Positions 35,316-43,940 of a stretch of 64,000 nt of DNA are shown in pieces. Under the pieces are notes generated by a model. The model was not told the DNA's origin. It saw only the letters and a list, made by a program, of their open reading frames with translations, and did not search any database. Within the stretch, counting starts at the first letter, position 1. Every line of letters starts with the position of its first letter. The stretch is from contig NZ_VTOU01000005.1 in NCBI RefSeq assembly GCF_008274695.1, forward strand, positions 124,001 through 188,000, read 5' to 3'. This DNA comes from Sphingomonas montanisoli. GTDB taxonomy: Bacteria; Pseudomonadota; Alphaproteobacteria; Sphingomonadales; Sphingomonadaceae. Made by a program: the position numbers and the translations under genes.

Positions 35316-36074
35316 ATGAGAGGATTGAAGGGCAAGCGTTTCATCATCGGCGGCGGCGCGACCGGCATGGGATCGCGGCTGGCCGTGCGCCTGATCGACG
35401 AAGGCGCGCAGGTGCTGGTGGGCGACATCAACCTGCCCGCGCTCGACACTCTGAAGGCCGAGCGCGGCGCGATCCTGACGCAGCATTATGACCTCGCCGA
35501 CGAACAATCGGCCGAAAAGCTCGTCTCCGCCGCCGTCGAAGCATTTGGCGGGCTGGACGGCATCGCGATCACCGGCGCCGATCTGTCCAAGGCGACGATG
35601 GGCAACGATCATCCTGTCCCCGACATGGATGTCGCGATCTGGGAGCGGACCAATCGCGTCAACCTGATCGGCCCCGCCGTACTGATCCGCGCGGCGATCC
35701 CGCATCTGAAGGCGGCCGGCGGCGGATCGATCGCGGCGGTTTCCTCGGGGTCGGCGTTCAACGGCATGCCCGCGCTTCCCGCTTATGCCGCGTCGAAGGC
35801 GGGACTTCAGGCGCTGATCCGCCACGTCGCGCGGCTGGTGGGCAAGGCGAATATCCGCTGCAACGGCGTCTCCCCCGGCCTCGTCGAAACCCCCGGCGCG
35901 ATGGTCAACCTGACGCCGGACATGCGCGCCCGCGCGCTGGCCGATACGCCCCTGCCCCGCTTCGGCCAGCCGGAAGACATTGCGTCGATGCTTGCCTTCC
36001 TCCTCTCCGACGATGCCGAATGGATCACGGGCCAGACCTTCGCGGTCAATGGCGGCGCGGGCTTCCGCGACTAA
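35316..36074 (+). CDS. Short-chain dehydrogenase/reductase
   Basis: 252 residues. The cofactor loop is GGGATGMGSRLA (the usual TGxxxGIG varied to GATGMG), an Asp at the end of strand 2 (VGDINLP) points to NAD(H), and the catalytic Tyr-Lys is in PAYAASKAG with Ser from AVSSGSAF. ITGADLSKA replaces NNAG. It probably oxidises a hydroxyl on an acyl-CoA or ring intermediate. A ribosome site AAGCGGAGG precedes the ATG; 45 bases separate it from the thioesterase. Confidence 0.9.
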   Translation: MRGLKGKRFIIGGGATGMGSRLAVRLIDEGAQVLVGDINLPALDTLKAERGAILTQHYDLADEQSAEKLVSAAVEAFGGLDGIAITGADLSKATMGNDHPVPDMDVAIWERTNRVNLIGPAVLIRAAIPHLKAAGGGSIAAVSSGSAFNGMPALPAYAASKAGLQALIRHVARLVGKANIRCNGVSPGLVETPGAMVNLTPDMRARALADTPLPRFGQPEDIASMLAFLLSDDAEWITGQTFAVNGGAGFRD

Positions 36075-36097
36075 GCGATCCTAAGGGGAGAGAGACG

Positions 36098-37069
36098 ATG
36101 ATCCGGCGCTTCTACATCATGCCGCTGCGCTATGGCGTTGATGACACGCAGGTCGAGGAGTTCCGCAAGGGCTTCGACGATACCGATCGCTTCCTGCCCG
36201 GCCTCGTCGATTCCGCGGCGGGCCTCGATTATGACAGCGACACCGTCATCTGGGAAAACAACTTCGTCGACGAGGCGGCCTATACCGGCCCTTATATGCT
36301 GCACGCCTATCACGCGCAGATGCTCGACAATTATCTGATGGCCGACAGTCCCGAATGCATCACGCAGGACATCTACGCCACCCGCTACACCTTCGATACG
36401 CCCGCCACTCCGCACATCGAAAAGGGCATACGCCGCATCGTGCTGATGAAGGTCGCCGAAGGATCGGATGCCTCTGCGATCGCGGATATGGTCGCGAAGG
36501 GCGAAGGCATGGCCTCCTCGGTTCTGGGTGAGGACAATGTCGGCTGGGTCTCGTTCAAGGGCCGCCCCTGGACGCATATCTGGGAACAGACCTTCGCCGA
36601 TGAAGAACAGCTCGACGCTTTTCTGCGCAGCCGCGACGGCATCGCCACGTCGAGCAGTGAAGGCTTTGCGCGCCTCGGCCTCCCGCTCGAAAAGCTCAAG
36701 ATCTTCACCTACGACTTCGCGCTCAAATCCGATGCCGCACCCCGACCGATGCCCGAAGACGCCGTCCCGACCTTCCTGACCTACACCGCGCGGGTCGCGG
36801 CCAAGGACGCCGACGCCTTCATCGCCGCGATGGTGGCGGATTATGATCCGTTCATGGCCGAAAACGGCGCGCCTCTGCTCCAGCGCTGGCGCACCGTCGA
36901 CGATACCGGCGACTATGCCGATATCCTGTCCAGCTGGTCGCTCGCCTCGATCGCGGCGTTCAATCCGATGCGCTTCGCCACCCATGCCGATCCGCGCTGG
37001 CTGCGTTTCGTGCAGGATGCGATGCCGATGGTTGTCGGGGGCACGCGCCGCTTCTATCGCACGGCCTGA
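36098..37069 (+). CDS. Protein of repeated dimeric alpha/beta-barrel modules
   Basis: 323 residues from an ATG preceded by AAGGGGAGAGAG. The sequence shows two, probably three, ferredoxin-like units: residues ~1-100 (MIRRFYIMPL, YMLHAYHAQMLDNYL), ~108-205 (IRRIVLMKVAEGSD) and ~222-320 (LTYTARVAAKDADAFIAAM). Single units of this type are Dabb/EthD stress-barrel proteins, some of which act as cyclases, isomerases or monooxygenases. Function here is unknown. Its stop overlaps the next ATG by one base. Confidence 0.65.
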   Translation: MIRRFYIMPLRYGVDDTQVEEFRKGFDDTDRFLPGLVDSAAGLDYDSDTVIWENNFVDEAAYTGPYMLHAYHAQMLDNYLMADSPECITQDIYATRYTFDTPATPHIEKGIRRIVLMKVAEGSDASAIADMVAKGEGMASSVLGEDNVGWVSFKGRPWTHIWEQTFADEEQLDAFLRSRDGIATSSSEGFARLGLPLEKLKIFTYDFALKSDAAPRPMPEDAVPTFLTYTARVAAKDADAFIAAMVADYDPFMAENGAPLLQRWRTVDDTGDYADILSSWSLASIAAFNPMRFATHADPRWLRFVQDAMPMVVGGTRRFYRTA

Positions 37070-38004
37070 TGAACCCACCGGAACAGGATCATGGCCTCGG
37101 CCTGCGCAGCATGATGCTCGCGCTGTCGGGCTATGGCCTGTTCGCGATCAGCGACGGCATCGCCAAGCTCGTGACCGGCCATTATCCGGGCACTGCGCTC
37201 GCCTGCCTGCGCCATCTGTTCGCCGCGGTCGGGATCGCGATCATCCTGTGGCTCCGCGAAGGGCGCGCGGGCTTCACCTTCCCCTTGTGGCGAATGCAGC
37301 TTGCACGCGGCGCGGCGATCGCGCTCAGCACCGTCTCGGTCTTCGTCGGCCTGCGCTACATGCCGCTCGCCGCCTCCACGATGATCCAGTTCGCAAGCCC
37401 GCTGATGCTCGTGATGATCTCGGCCCTGTTCCTCGGCGAACGCGCGCCGCGCGTCACCTGGCCCGCCTCGCTCCTCGCGATCATTGGCATCGCCCTGGTC
37501 ATCAAGCCCGAATTGTCCAACGTCGGCTGGGCGGGGCTGTGGCCGCTCGTCAGCGCCTTGTGCCTCGCCTTCCTGGTCCTGTTCAACCGTATGGCGGTGG
37601 GCCATGCCAGCGCCCTCCAGATGCAGCTGCTCGGATCGGGCTGCGCCCTGCCCTTCACGCTGATCGCCGCGTTGGTGGGTGACGTTTCGGGGGCGGAGGG
37701 GCTGCAACTGGCGTGGCCCAGCCTCGGCATCGTCCTGACGGCCTGCGCCATCGCGGTGGTCGCGACGGGCGGGCAGATCCTGTTGTTCATGGCGACCGAG
37801 CGGACGAGCGCCGCCCACATCGCGCCGTTCATGTATTTCCAGATGCTCGTCGCGATCGGCTTCGGTGTGCTGGTGTTCGGCACGTGGCCCGATGCGCTGG
37901 CAATGCTCGGCGCGTCGCTGATCATCGCGGCGGGCCTGCTGCTATGGCATAACAGCCGCCGCCCCGCGCTGGCGGGCGCGATCGCGGAATCGTCGCACGT
38001 CTGA
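37069..38004 (+). CDS. EamA/DMT-type membrane transporter
   Basis: 311 residues with about ten hydrophobic segments in two fivefold repeats, the EamA arrangement of drug/metabolite transporters. GLRYMPLAASTMIQFASPLMLVMISALFLGE marks the end of the first half and FGVLVFGTWPDALAMLGASLIIAAGLLL the second. It probably exports or imports a small organic acid or metabolite of this cluster. It is co-transcribed with the barrel protein upstream (TGATG overlap). Substrate is not predictable. Confidence 0.88.
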   Translation: MNPPEQDHGLGLRSMMLALSGYGLFAISDGIAKLVTGHYPGTALACLRHLFAAVGIAIILWLREGRAGFTFPLWRMQLARGAAIALSTVSVFVGLRYMPLAASTMIQFASPLMLVMISALFLGERAPRVTWPASLLAIIGIALVIKPELSNVGWAGLWPLVSALCLAFLVLFNRMAVGHASALQMQLLGSGCALPFTLIAALVGDVSGAEGLQLAWPSLGIVLTACAIAVVATGGQILLFMATERTSAAHIAPFMYFQMLVAIGFGVLVFGTWPDALAMLGASLIIAAGLLLWHNSRRPALAGAIAESSHV

Positions 38005-38109
38005 CCACCTGTCGCACGCGCCAAAGGATATGCGCGTCCGCGATAAGCCCCGGAGTTGCCCGACGTGGCCGACAAGCCCAACGTCCACCTCAAATAGAGG
38101 AGCAGGATC

Positions 38110-39300
38110 ATGGCCACCCAGTTGAAGCCCACCGCGCGCGATCTCGTTGCCGGTATCAAGATCATCGATACCGACACGCATCTGAGCGAACCGCACGATC
38201 TGTGGACGAGCCGCGCCCCCGCCAACCTCAAGAACCTCGTCCCCCGCGTTGATCTGTTCGAGGGCAAGCCCACCTGGATCATCGGTGAGGGCAAGCAGCT
38301 GTCGGGCATCGGCGCCAGCCCGATCTCGGTGATCAAGAAGGACGGCAGCAAGTCGCGCTCGCTCGAATTCTTCGACTGGCAGATTGGCGACGTTCATGCC
38401 GGCGCGCACAGCGTCAAGGAACGACTCGAGGTGATGGACGAAGCGGGCATCCACGCCCAGATCGTCTATCCCAACGTCCTCGGCTTCGGCGGACAGCGCG
38501 GCTGGGACGCCGAAGAGAATATCCGCATCGCCAGCATCGAAATCTACAACGATGCGATGGCCGATATGCTGCACGAATCGAAGCAGCGCATCTACGGCAT
38601 GGCTTTGCTCCCCTGGTGGGACGTGAAGCGTTCGGTCGCCGAGGTCGAGCGCGCCAAGAAGATGGGCCTGCGCGGCGTCATCATCAATTCGGATCCGCAG
38701 AATAACGGCCTGCCCGACCTGGCCGAACGCCACTGGGATCCGCTGTGGGAGGCGTGCGTCGCCAACGACATGCCGATCAACTTCCACATCGGCGCGTCGG
38801 AAAGCTCATCGGCGTGGTTCGGCAGCAGCTTCTGGCCCTCCGAGCCGCACGACATCCGCTTCGCGATCGGATCGTCGATGCTGTTCTTCGGCAATGCCCG
38901 CGTGATGGCGAACATCATCCTGTCGGGCATTCTCGATCGCTATCCAACGATCAAGTTCGTGTCGGTCGAAAGCGGGATCGGCTGGATCCCCTTCCTGCTC
39001 GAAACGCTCGAATATCAGCTCCACGAAAATGCGACGACCAAGACCTTCTCGCTGACGCCGGAGGAATATTTCCGCCGCAATATCTACGGCTGCTTCTGGT
39101 TCGAACGGAAAAACATGTCCGCCACGGTGCGCCAGTGCGGGGTCGACAACGTCATGTTCGAAACCGACTTCCCGCACCCGACTTGCCTCTACCCCGAGCC
39201 GCTCGAACATGCGGCATCGGGCCTGGCGCAGCTGACCTTCGAGGAGCGCGAGAAGATCCTCAGCACCAACGCCTCGAAGCTCTACAACATCCCGCTTTGA
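38110..39300 (+). CDS. Amidohydrolase-family (Amidohydro_2) enzyme
   Basis: 396 residues. The opening KIIDTDTHLSEPHDLW, then IVYPNVLGFGG, MALLPWWDV, MPINFHIGAS, FVSVESGIGWIPF and the terminal ETDFPHPTCLYP are the ordered motifs of the PF04909 family; the metal-site His in DTH, the His in NFHIG and the Asp in TDFPH are all present, unlike in the relative at 13080. Family members include decarboxylases (ACMSD, gamma-resorcylate) and ring hydrolases. ATG follows TAGAGGAGCAGG. It stands about 105 bases after the transporter and converges on the minus-strand operon at 39307. Confidence 0.85.
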   Translation: MATQLKPTARDLVAGIKIIDTDTHLSEPHDLWTSRAPANLKNLVPRVDLFEGKPTWIIGEGKQLSGIGASPISVIKKDGSKSRSLEFFDWQIGDVHAGAHSVKERLEVMDEAGIHAQIVYPNVLGFGGQRGWDAEENIRIASIEIYNDAMADMLHESKQRIYGMALLPWWDVKRSVAEVERAKKMGLRGVIINSDPQNNGLPDLAERHWDPLWEACVANDMPINFHIGASESSSAWFGSSFWPSEPHDIRFAIGSSMLFFGNARVMANIILSGILDRYPTIKFVSVESGIGWIPFLLETLEYQLHENATTKTFSLTPEEYFRRNIYGCFWFERKNMSATVRQCGVDNVMFETDFPHPTCLYPEPLEHAASGLAQLTFEEREKILSTNASKLYNIPL

Positions 39301-39306
39301 TCCGGA

Positions 39307-40110
39307 TCAGGCGTCCGCAAACTCGACCTTGCGGACGCCTGCCGCCGGCCCGTCGGCAGGCTTGCCGGCAAAGCATTGCGCCACCTCCATCCACGCGCGG
39401 GCGCCTGCGCCGGTCACGACCAGATCGGTGTCGTCGACATGCCGGCGCTGCGTGACGACCAGCGCGAAATCCTCGGCCGGCCCGACGATGCTCTCGACAC
39501 CATCGGGGGTCCATTCCCACACCGCACCCGATGGCGCGGTCAGCGTCACGCGCGGCGGCGCGGGGCGATCGAGGCCGCGATTGCGGAACGACCAGCCCTG
39601 CGTCCGCACCCCCAGATCGCAGATCGCACGGATGCGGTCGTGCGACGGACGGCGGACGCGGAACAGATCATAGATGTCCTGCCCGTGCGCCCACACCTCC
39701 ATCTGGCGTGCGGCGGCAAAGGAGGCGACACCCATTTCCGGCCCGAACCACGGCATACGCGTCTCGGCATCCGACGCGGCGAAGCGCGTCAGCACCTCCT
39801 CATAGGTCGCGCGCCATGCGGCAAGCTGCTCGGCGGGCGTGAGATGGCCGAAACGCTGGCGCATCTCCTGGCTCAGTTCGATCCCCTGTGCCTGCCCCGC
39901 GCGTACCGTCTTGAACAGCTCGGCAAACTCGGCGGCGTCGCGCATCGCGATCAGGCCGAACAGGTCGACCTGGTGGAGATGCATCACCTCATCGGCGACG
40001 GTCCAATCGTAGAAGACGGTGTGTTTGGCCCAATCGGCATCGGGCAAGGTTGCCAGATAGTCGGCCAGCTCGTCATATTCCGCCCGCAAATCCGCCACCA
40101 ACGCCCTCAT
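39307..40110 (-). CDS. DinB-fold protein, TIGR03084/mycothiol-isomerase-like
   Basis: 267 residues from the ATG at 40110. ADEVMHLHQVDLFGLIAMRD and RQMEVWAHGQDIYDL carry the spaced His/Asp residues of the metal-binding four-helix domain found in maleylpyruvate isomerase-like and TIGR03084 proteins; the C-terminal half forms a second small domain. In actinobacteria such proteins use mycothiol, which this organism should lack, so another thiol or no thiol is used. Its start overlaps the stop of the DUF2156 gene (ATGA). Function in the cluster is unknown. Confidence 0.72.
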   Translation of the reverse strand: MRALVADLRAEYDELADYLATLPDADWAKHTVFYDWTVADEVMHLHQVDLFGLIAMRDAAEFAELFKTVRAGQAQGIELSQEMRQRFGHLTPAEQLAAWRATYEEVLTRFAASDAETRMPWFGPEMGVASFAAARQMEVWAHGQDIYDLFRVRRPSHDRIRAICDLGVRTQGWSFRNRGLDRPAPPRVTLTAPSGAVWEWTPDGVESIVGPAEDFALVVTQRRHVDDTDLVVTGAGARAWMEVAQCFAGKPADGPAAGVRKVEFADA

Positions 40111-40967
40111 GCTCCACCCCTTTTGCTTGCTCTGTATTTCCGAAGCTGCCCCATCGGCGCGAGCGCGCGCTTCGCCTGCGCAAAGCCCGGCTTGCCCAAA
40201 TCCTGTTCGAAGTTGACGATCGCCACTCCGCACGTCGCCGCGAACCGCGCGAACATCCACGGATAGGCGCCGGCATGGATACGGCGCCCCTTGGCGAAAT
40301 GGACGACGCGCGATCCGTCTGCATTGGTCCCGGCCAGCAGGAACGCTGCCGGCGCCCTCGCCCCCGTCGTCACCAGCAGCCCGTCGAGCCCCAGCGCCTC
40401 GCGCCGCGCCAGCGCCTCGCGGCAGGCATCGAGATCGGTCGCGTCCGGATCGCGCCCGACATCGGCGAGCCAGCCGTCGAGCACTACCCGCGCGGCCGCA
40501 AGGTTGGCGTCGCTCAGCGGCTCCGCGATCGGCGCCTGTTCGGCCTCGAAAGCGCGCGCCTGCGCCCGCTTTGCCTTCGCGCCGCCGAGCTGCGCCAGCG
40601 TCTCGGCGCGATAGACATAGTCGGCATCGTCGTCGTTCCAGCGCACGTCGTAACCCGCCTGCGCCAGCGCATCATCGGCCAACGGGTAAAGGCAGTCGAC
40701 ACAATCGAGCAGCCGCGCCGCGCTCTCCGCATCGATCGGCACCAGCGGCATCGCATGCCGCACCCCATCATAGGTACGGCCGATCAGGTGCGGCAGGTCG
40801 CCGTCGACGAAGCGATAATCGTGCCGATCGCGGAACAGCCAGAGGTTCGCAAAGCCATATTCGGACAAAGGCGATCGCAATAGCGCGATCAGCGCCTCGA
40901 TCCTCTCGCGCATATCGAGCGAGAGCGGGAGGCCGAGACCGCCGCCAGCGACGGCCTCGCCGCCCAT
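40107..40967 (-). CDS. DUF2156/LPG-synthase C-domain-like protein
   Basis: 286 residues from the ATG at 40967, which overlaps the stop of the GntR gene (TAATG). The opening PLSEYGFANLWLFRDRHDYRF and later RREALGLDGLLVTTG, AFLLAGTNADGSRVVHFAKG and EQDLGKPGFAQAKRALAP fit the GNAT-related domain of phosphatidylglycerol lysyltransferases, without the membrane part. It may acylate or aminoacylate something, but this is only fold-level inference. It is the middle of a three-gene coupled operon. Confidence 0.65.
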   Translation of the reverse strand: MGGEAVAGGGLGLPLSLDMRERIEALIALLRSPLSEYGFANLWLFRDRHDYRFVDGDLPHLIGRTYDGVRHAMPLVPIDAESAARLLDCVDCLYPLADDALAQAGYDVRWNDDDADYVYRAETLAQLGGAKAKRAQARAFEAEQAPIAEPLSDANLAAARVVLDGWLADVGRDPDATDLDACREALARREALGLDGLLVTTGARAPAAFLLAGTNADGSRVVHFAKGRRIHAGAYPWMFARFAATCGVAIVNFEQDLGKPGFAQAKRALAPMGQLRKYRASKRGGA

Positions 40968-41728
40968 TAGCGTGCCGGAAGCGCCATCGGATCGGACTGG
41001 AAGCCGCCGCTGCCCATGTCGTCCTGCATCCATTCGACGACGATCGTCGAGCAGCGCCGCGTGGCGAGCGACGCCATCTCCTCATCCCCGCTCAGGATCG
41101 CGGCGACCATCTGGTTGCGGTGCAGGCGATATTGCTCGATCCGGTCCGGGCGGTGCGCATAGACGTCGTCGGTGCCGCTGACGCGCGCCGCCAGATCATA
41201 GGTGATGTTCAGGAACAGTTCGAGCAGCAGGTTGCCGCTCGCCCGCCCGATCAACCGACCCAGTTCACGCTCGGTCTTGAGGAAGGTGAGGTAATCATTC
41301 GCCCCGCCCTGCTCGTCGAGCGCGCGTTCCTTGTCGAGAAACGCGCTTAGCGCGGCGAGCGCTTCAGGATCACGGTTGCGTGCCGCAAGCTGCGCGAGTT
41401 CGTGGCGGATCGGCTCGACCGCGCGCACCAGTTCGCGCAGCTTGGCGTCATGCGCCTCCAGATAGATGGCGGCGATCCGCGCGACCGTGATGCTGCTGGG
41501 GCGCGAGGTGAAGTAACCACCGTTCACGCCCCGCTTGATCTCGATCAGATGTTCCTGCGCGACCAGTGCCGCCGCCTGGCGCAGCGTCGGGCGGCTGACG
41601 CCCAGCCGCGTCATCAGCTCGTCCTCGGACCCGACCAGCCGCCCTTCGTCACGCTTCATCGCCATATCGCGCAATGCGCGGGCGGCCTGATCGACGGCGG
41701 ACGTTTTGGGCTCTTTGGGACGGGACAT
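40967..41728 (-). CDS. GntR-family regulator with FCD domain
   Basis: 253 residues from the ATG at 41728, preceded by CAGGAG. The winged helix is at ~10-75 (VDQAARALRDMAMKRDEGRLVGSEDELMTRLGVSRPTLRQAAALVAQEHLIEIKRG), and the helical FCD effector domain follows with RELVRAVEPIRHELAQLAA and His/Asp residues that could hold a metal. FadR-type regulators answer to acyl-CoA or organic acids. It is divergent from the SDR gene at 41811, and the spacer holds an AT-rich palindrome and a copy of the recurrent motif. Confidence 0.9.
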   Translation of the reverse strand: MSRPKEPKTSAVDQAARALRDMAMKRDEGRLVGSEDELMTRLGVSRPTLRQAAALVAQEHLIEIKRGVNGGYFTSRPSSITVARIAAIYLEAHDAKLRELVRAVEPIRHELAQLAARNRDPEALAALSAFLDKERALDEQGGANDYLTFLKTERELGRLIGRASGNLLLELFLNITYDLAARVSGTDDVYAHRPDRIEQYRLHRNQMVAAILSGDEEMASLATRRCSTIVVEWMQDDMGSGGFQSDPMALPAR

Positions 41729-41759
41729 TCGGGCTCCTGACGATGGGACTTGCCACGTT

Positions 41760-41769
41760 ATAATATTAT
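41760..41769. promoter_or_regulatory. AT-rich palindrome in the GntR/SDR divergent promoter
   Basis: ATAATATTAT is a perfect 10-bp palindrome flanked by TTGCCA on the left and TGGCCAA on the right, a second, imperfect inverted pair. It is 32 bases from the GntR start. It may be the GntR operator, or overlap a -10 element. Confidence 0.4.
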
Positions 41770-41783
41770 GGCCAAAGCGCAAA

Positions 41784-41798
41784 AGAGTAATCTCAAAT
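41784..41798 (+). promoter_or_regulatory. Recurrent motif AGAGTAATCTCAAAT
   Basis: This copy ends 12 bases before the TTG start of the SDR gene. It matches 14 of 15 core positions of the site upstream of the thiolase at 32398, although the two genes are 9 kb apart. Being so close to the start, it may be an operator that covers the transcription start. Confidence 0.5.
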
Positions 41799-41810
41799 GG
41801 GGTCGTTGCC

Positions 41811-42665
41811 TTGAGCCTATCCGGAAAGACGCTGTTCATCACGGGCGCCAGCCGGGGCATCGGGCTTGCGATTGCCCTACGCGCCGCACGCGACGGAGCC
41901 AATATCGTCGTAGCCGCTAAGACGACCGAAGCGCACAAGCACCTGCCCGGCACGATCTATTCAGCAGCCGAGGACATCAAGAAAGCGGGCGGGCAGGCGC
42001 TGCCGATCGTTGTCGACGTGCGGCACGAGGACAGCGTTCAGGCCGCGATCGACGCGGCGGTCGCGCGTTTCGGCGGGATCGACATCCTGGTCAACAATGC
42101 CTCGGCGATCTCCAAGACCGGGGTCGAAGATACCGAAATGAAGCGGTGGGATCTGATGAATCAGGTCAATACGCGCGGCACCTTCCTCTGTTCAAAGGCG
42201 GCGATCCCGCATCTGAGGAAGGCGGCGAATCCGCACGTCCTGACGCTCTCCCCGCCGCTCAACCTCGATCCCAAGTGGTTTGCGGGGCACGTAGCCTACA
42301 CGATCACCAAATATTCGATGTCGATGGCGATGCTGGGCATGGCCGAAGAATATCGCGAGGCGGGAATCGCCTTCAACTGCCTGTGGCCTCGCGTCGGCAT
42401 TGCCACCTCCGCGATCGAGTTCGCGGTCGGCAATTCAGACGAGATGCGCAAGTGCCGCAAGCCCGAGATCATGTCGGACGCCGCCTATGCGATCTTCAAC
42501 AAACCCGCGCGCTTATGCACCGGCAACTTCTTCATCGACGACACCTTCCTCTACGAAGAAGGCGTGCGCGATTTCACGACGTACAAGAATGATCCGACGT
42601 CGAAGGAATGGCGCGTGGGCATGTTCCTGCCCGATGGCGACGTGGCGCCCGAAGGGTCGCTCTGA
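41811..42665 (+). CDS. Short-chain dehydrogenase, HSDL2-like
   Basis: 284 residues from a TTG start; no in-frame ATG exists close upstream, and family proteins begin SLSGKTLFITGASRGIG just as here. The cofactor motif is TGASRGIG, NNAS is conserved, and the catalytic Tyr-Lys is in AYTITKYSM. AAKTTEAHKHLPGTIYSAAEDI after the first fold unit is the mark of the hydroxysteroid dehydrogenase-like 2 group. The SCP2 domain of the animal protein is absent. Substrate unknown; an acyl-CoA or sterol-like alcohol is possible. Confidence 0.85.
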   Translation: MSLSGKTLFITGASRGIGLAIALRAARDGANIVVAAKTTEAHKHLPGTIYSAAEDIKKAGGQALPIVVDVRHEDSVQAAIDAAVARFGGIDILVNNASAISKTGVEDTEMKRWDLMNQVNTRGTFLCSKAAIPHLRKAANPHVLTLSPPLNLDPKWFAGHVAYTITKYSMSMAMLGMAEEYREAGIAFNCLWPRVGIATSAIEFAVGNSDEMRKCRKPEIMSDAAYAIFNKPARLCTGNFFIDDTFLYEEGVRDFTTYKNDPTSKEWRVGMFLPDGDVAPEGSL

Positions 42666-42696
42666 TCTTCTAGTCCCTTCCCCGCAGGGGAAGGAT

Positions 42697-43545
42697 TCAT
42701 TGCGCCATCGCTCGGTAACCGCTGCGCATGGCATCGCCCATCCGCTTGACCAGTTCGACCCGGCTCATCGCCTTCATCTCGCCAGCCCGCACCTCGTCAC
42801 GCGGATTGGCGAAGAAGCGGGGGAGCCACTGGCCCGCCATCTGGCGGAACAGATGCGACGCCGCATCCTCGGGCGTTTGCGGCACCGGCACGCCTTCGGG
42901 AAGGTTCGCGGGTGTCCGCGTCTCTGCGAACAACGTGCCCTTCTTGCGCTGCTGCTTGATGAAATTCGGCGTATAGGTCGATCCGACCATCAATGTCGCG
43001 GCATCGACGCCGTGATCGGCCAACTCGTCCCACAGACCTTCACCCAGGATCATTTCATAGGCTTTTGCTGCACCGTAGCTGACATAGGAATAGATGCCCT
43101 GCTCGGCCGCGAGCGACGAGCACAGCACGATCCCGCCTCTGCCGCGCGCGACCATTTGCCGCCCGAAATGGTGAACCAGCAGGCTCGGCCCGGTGCAGTT
43201 CACCGCGATGTTATAGTGATGCTCGGCGATATCCTGATCGAGGAAGGTGCCGTGCGGTTCGGCGGCGCAATTGTAGATCATCAGGCCGATCGCCACGTCG
43301 TGCAGCGCCGCCTCGATCGTCTCGACGATATGAGGATCGCCGCAATCGGCCGCGATCGCGCGGGTTTCGACGCCATATTCGGCGGCGATGTCTTCGGCTG
43401 CCATTCGTAACAGTTCCGGCCGCCGTGCGACCATCGCGACCTTCATGCCGTGTGCCGCCGCCTGCGCCGCGATCGCGCGACCCAGCCCCTCCGATGCGCC
43501 GAGGACCAGCGCCCATTCGCCGTAGCGTTCGGTGAAGTCGGTCAT
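42697..43545 (-). CDS. Short-chain dehydrogenase/reductase
   Basis: 282 residues from the ATG at 43545 (MTDFTERYG). The cofactor loop is LGASEGLGRAIA, an Arg after strand 2 (ARRPELL) favours NADP(H), and the catalytic Tyr-Lys is in VSYGAAKAYE with Ser in LCSSLAA. It overlaps the MAPEG gene upstream (ATGA). It could reduce a keto or enone intermediate. Convergent with the HSDL2-like gene, with 31 bases between. Confidence 0.88.
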   Translation of the reverse strand: MTDFTERYGEWALVLGASEGLGRAIAAQAAAHGMKVAMVARRPELLRMAAEDIAAEYGVETRAIAADCGDPHIVETIEAALHDVAIGLMIYNCAAEPHGTFLDQDIAEHHYNIAVNCTGPSLLVHHFGRQMVARGRGGIVLCSSLAAEQGIYSYVSYGAAKAYEMILGEGLWDELADHGVDAATLMVGSTYTPNFIKQQRKKGTLFAETRTPANLPEGVPVPQTPEDAASHLFRQMAGQWLPRFFANPRDEVRAGEMKAMSRVELVKRMGDAMRSGYRAMAQ

Positions 43546-43925
43546 GTCAGCGCGATCACGTACAGCGCGATTGCCGCGAAGAAGGCGCCGAACCACGTGA
43601 GCGACCGCAGGCCCGCCCAATTGCCCAGATAACAGCCGATGTAGAGCAGGCGAAACACCAGCCAGACGCTCGCCGCCAGATCGATATGGCCCGGAGGCGC
43701 GGCGCGCAGCGTTGCGAGCAGCACACCCACCGCGAAGAACGGAAATGCCTCATAGCTGTTGGCGTGCGCCGCGTGCGCCCGCTGGCGCAGCGGATCGGGA
43801 AAGCTCGCCGGATTGCGCGGATCGGCATTGTCATAGGCCTTGGTCGACTTCGCGATCGCGACCGAGATGATCGGCAGGAGGCCGCCGACGAGCAATATCC
43901 AATGGGCGATCGTCGGCTGCATCAC
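43542..43925 (-). CDS. MAPEG-family membrane protein
   Basis: 127 residues with four hydrophobic helices: ~7-24, ~61-74, ~83-101 and ~106-125. RQRAHAAHANSYEAFPFFAVGVLLA is the MAPEG signature, with the Asn-x-x-Glu core seen in prokaryotic members. MAPEG proteins are membrane glutathione transferases or peroxidases in some organisms; many bacterial ones have no assigned role. It lies between a hot-dog hydratase gene and an SDR on the same strand. Confidence 0.85.
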   Translation of the reverse strand: MMQPTIAHWILLVGGLLPIISVAIAKSTKAYDNADPRNPASFPDPLRQRAHAAHANSYEAFPFFAVGVLLATLRAAPPGHIDLAASVWLVFRLLYIGCYLGNWAGLRSLTWFGAFFAAIALYVIALT

Positions 43926-43940
43926 GTGGCTTCCCCTGTC

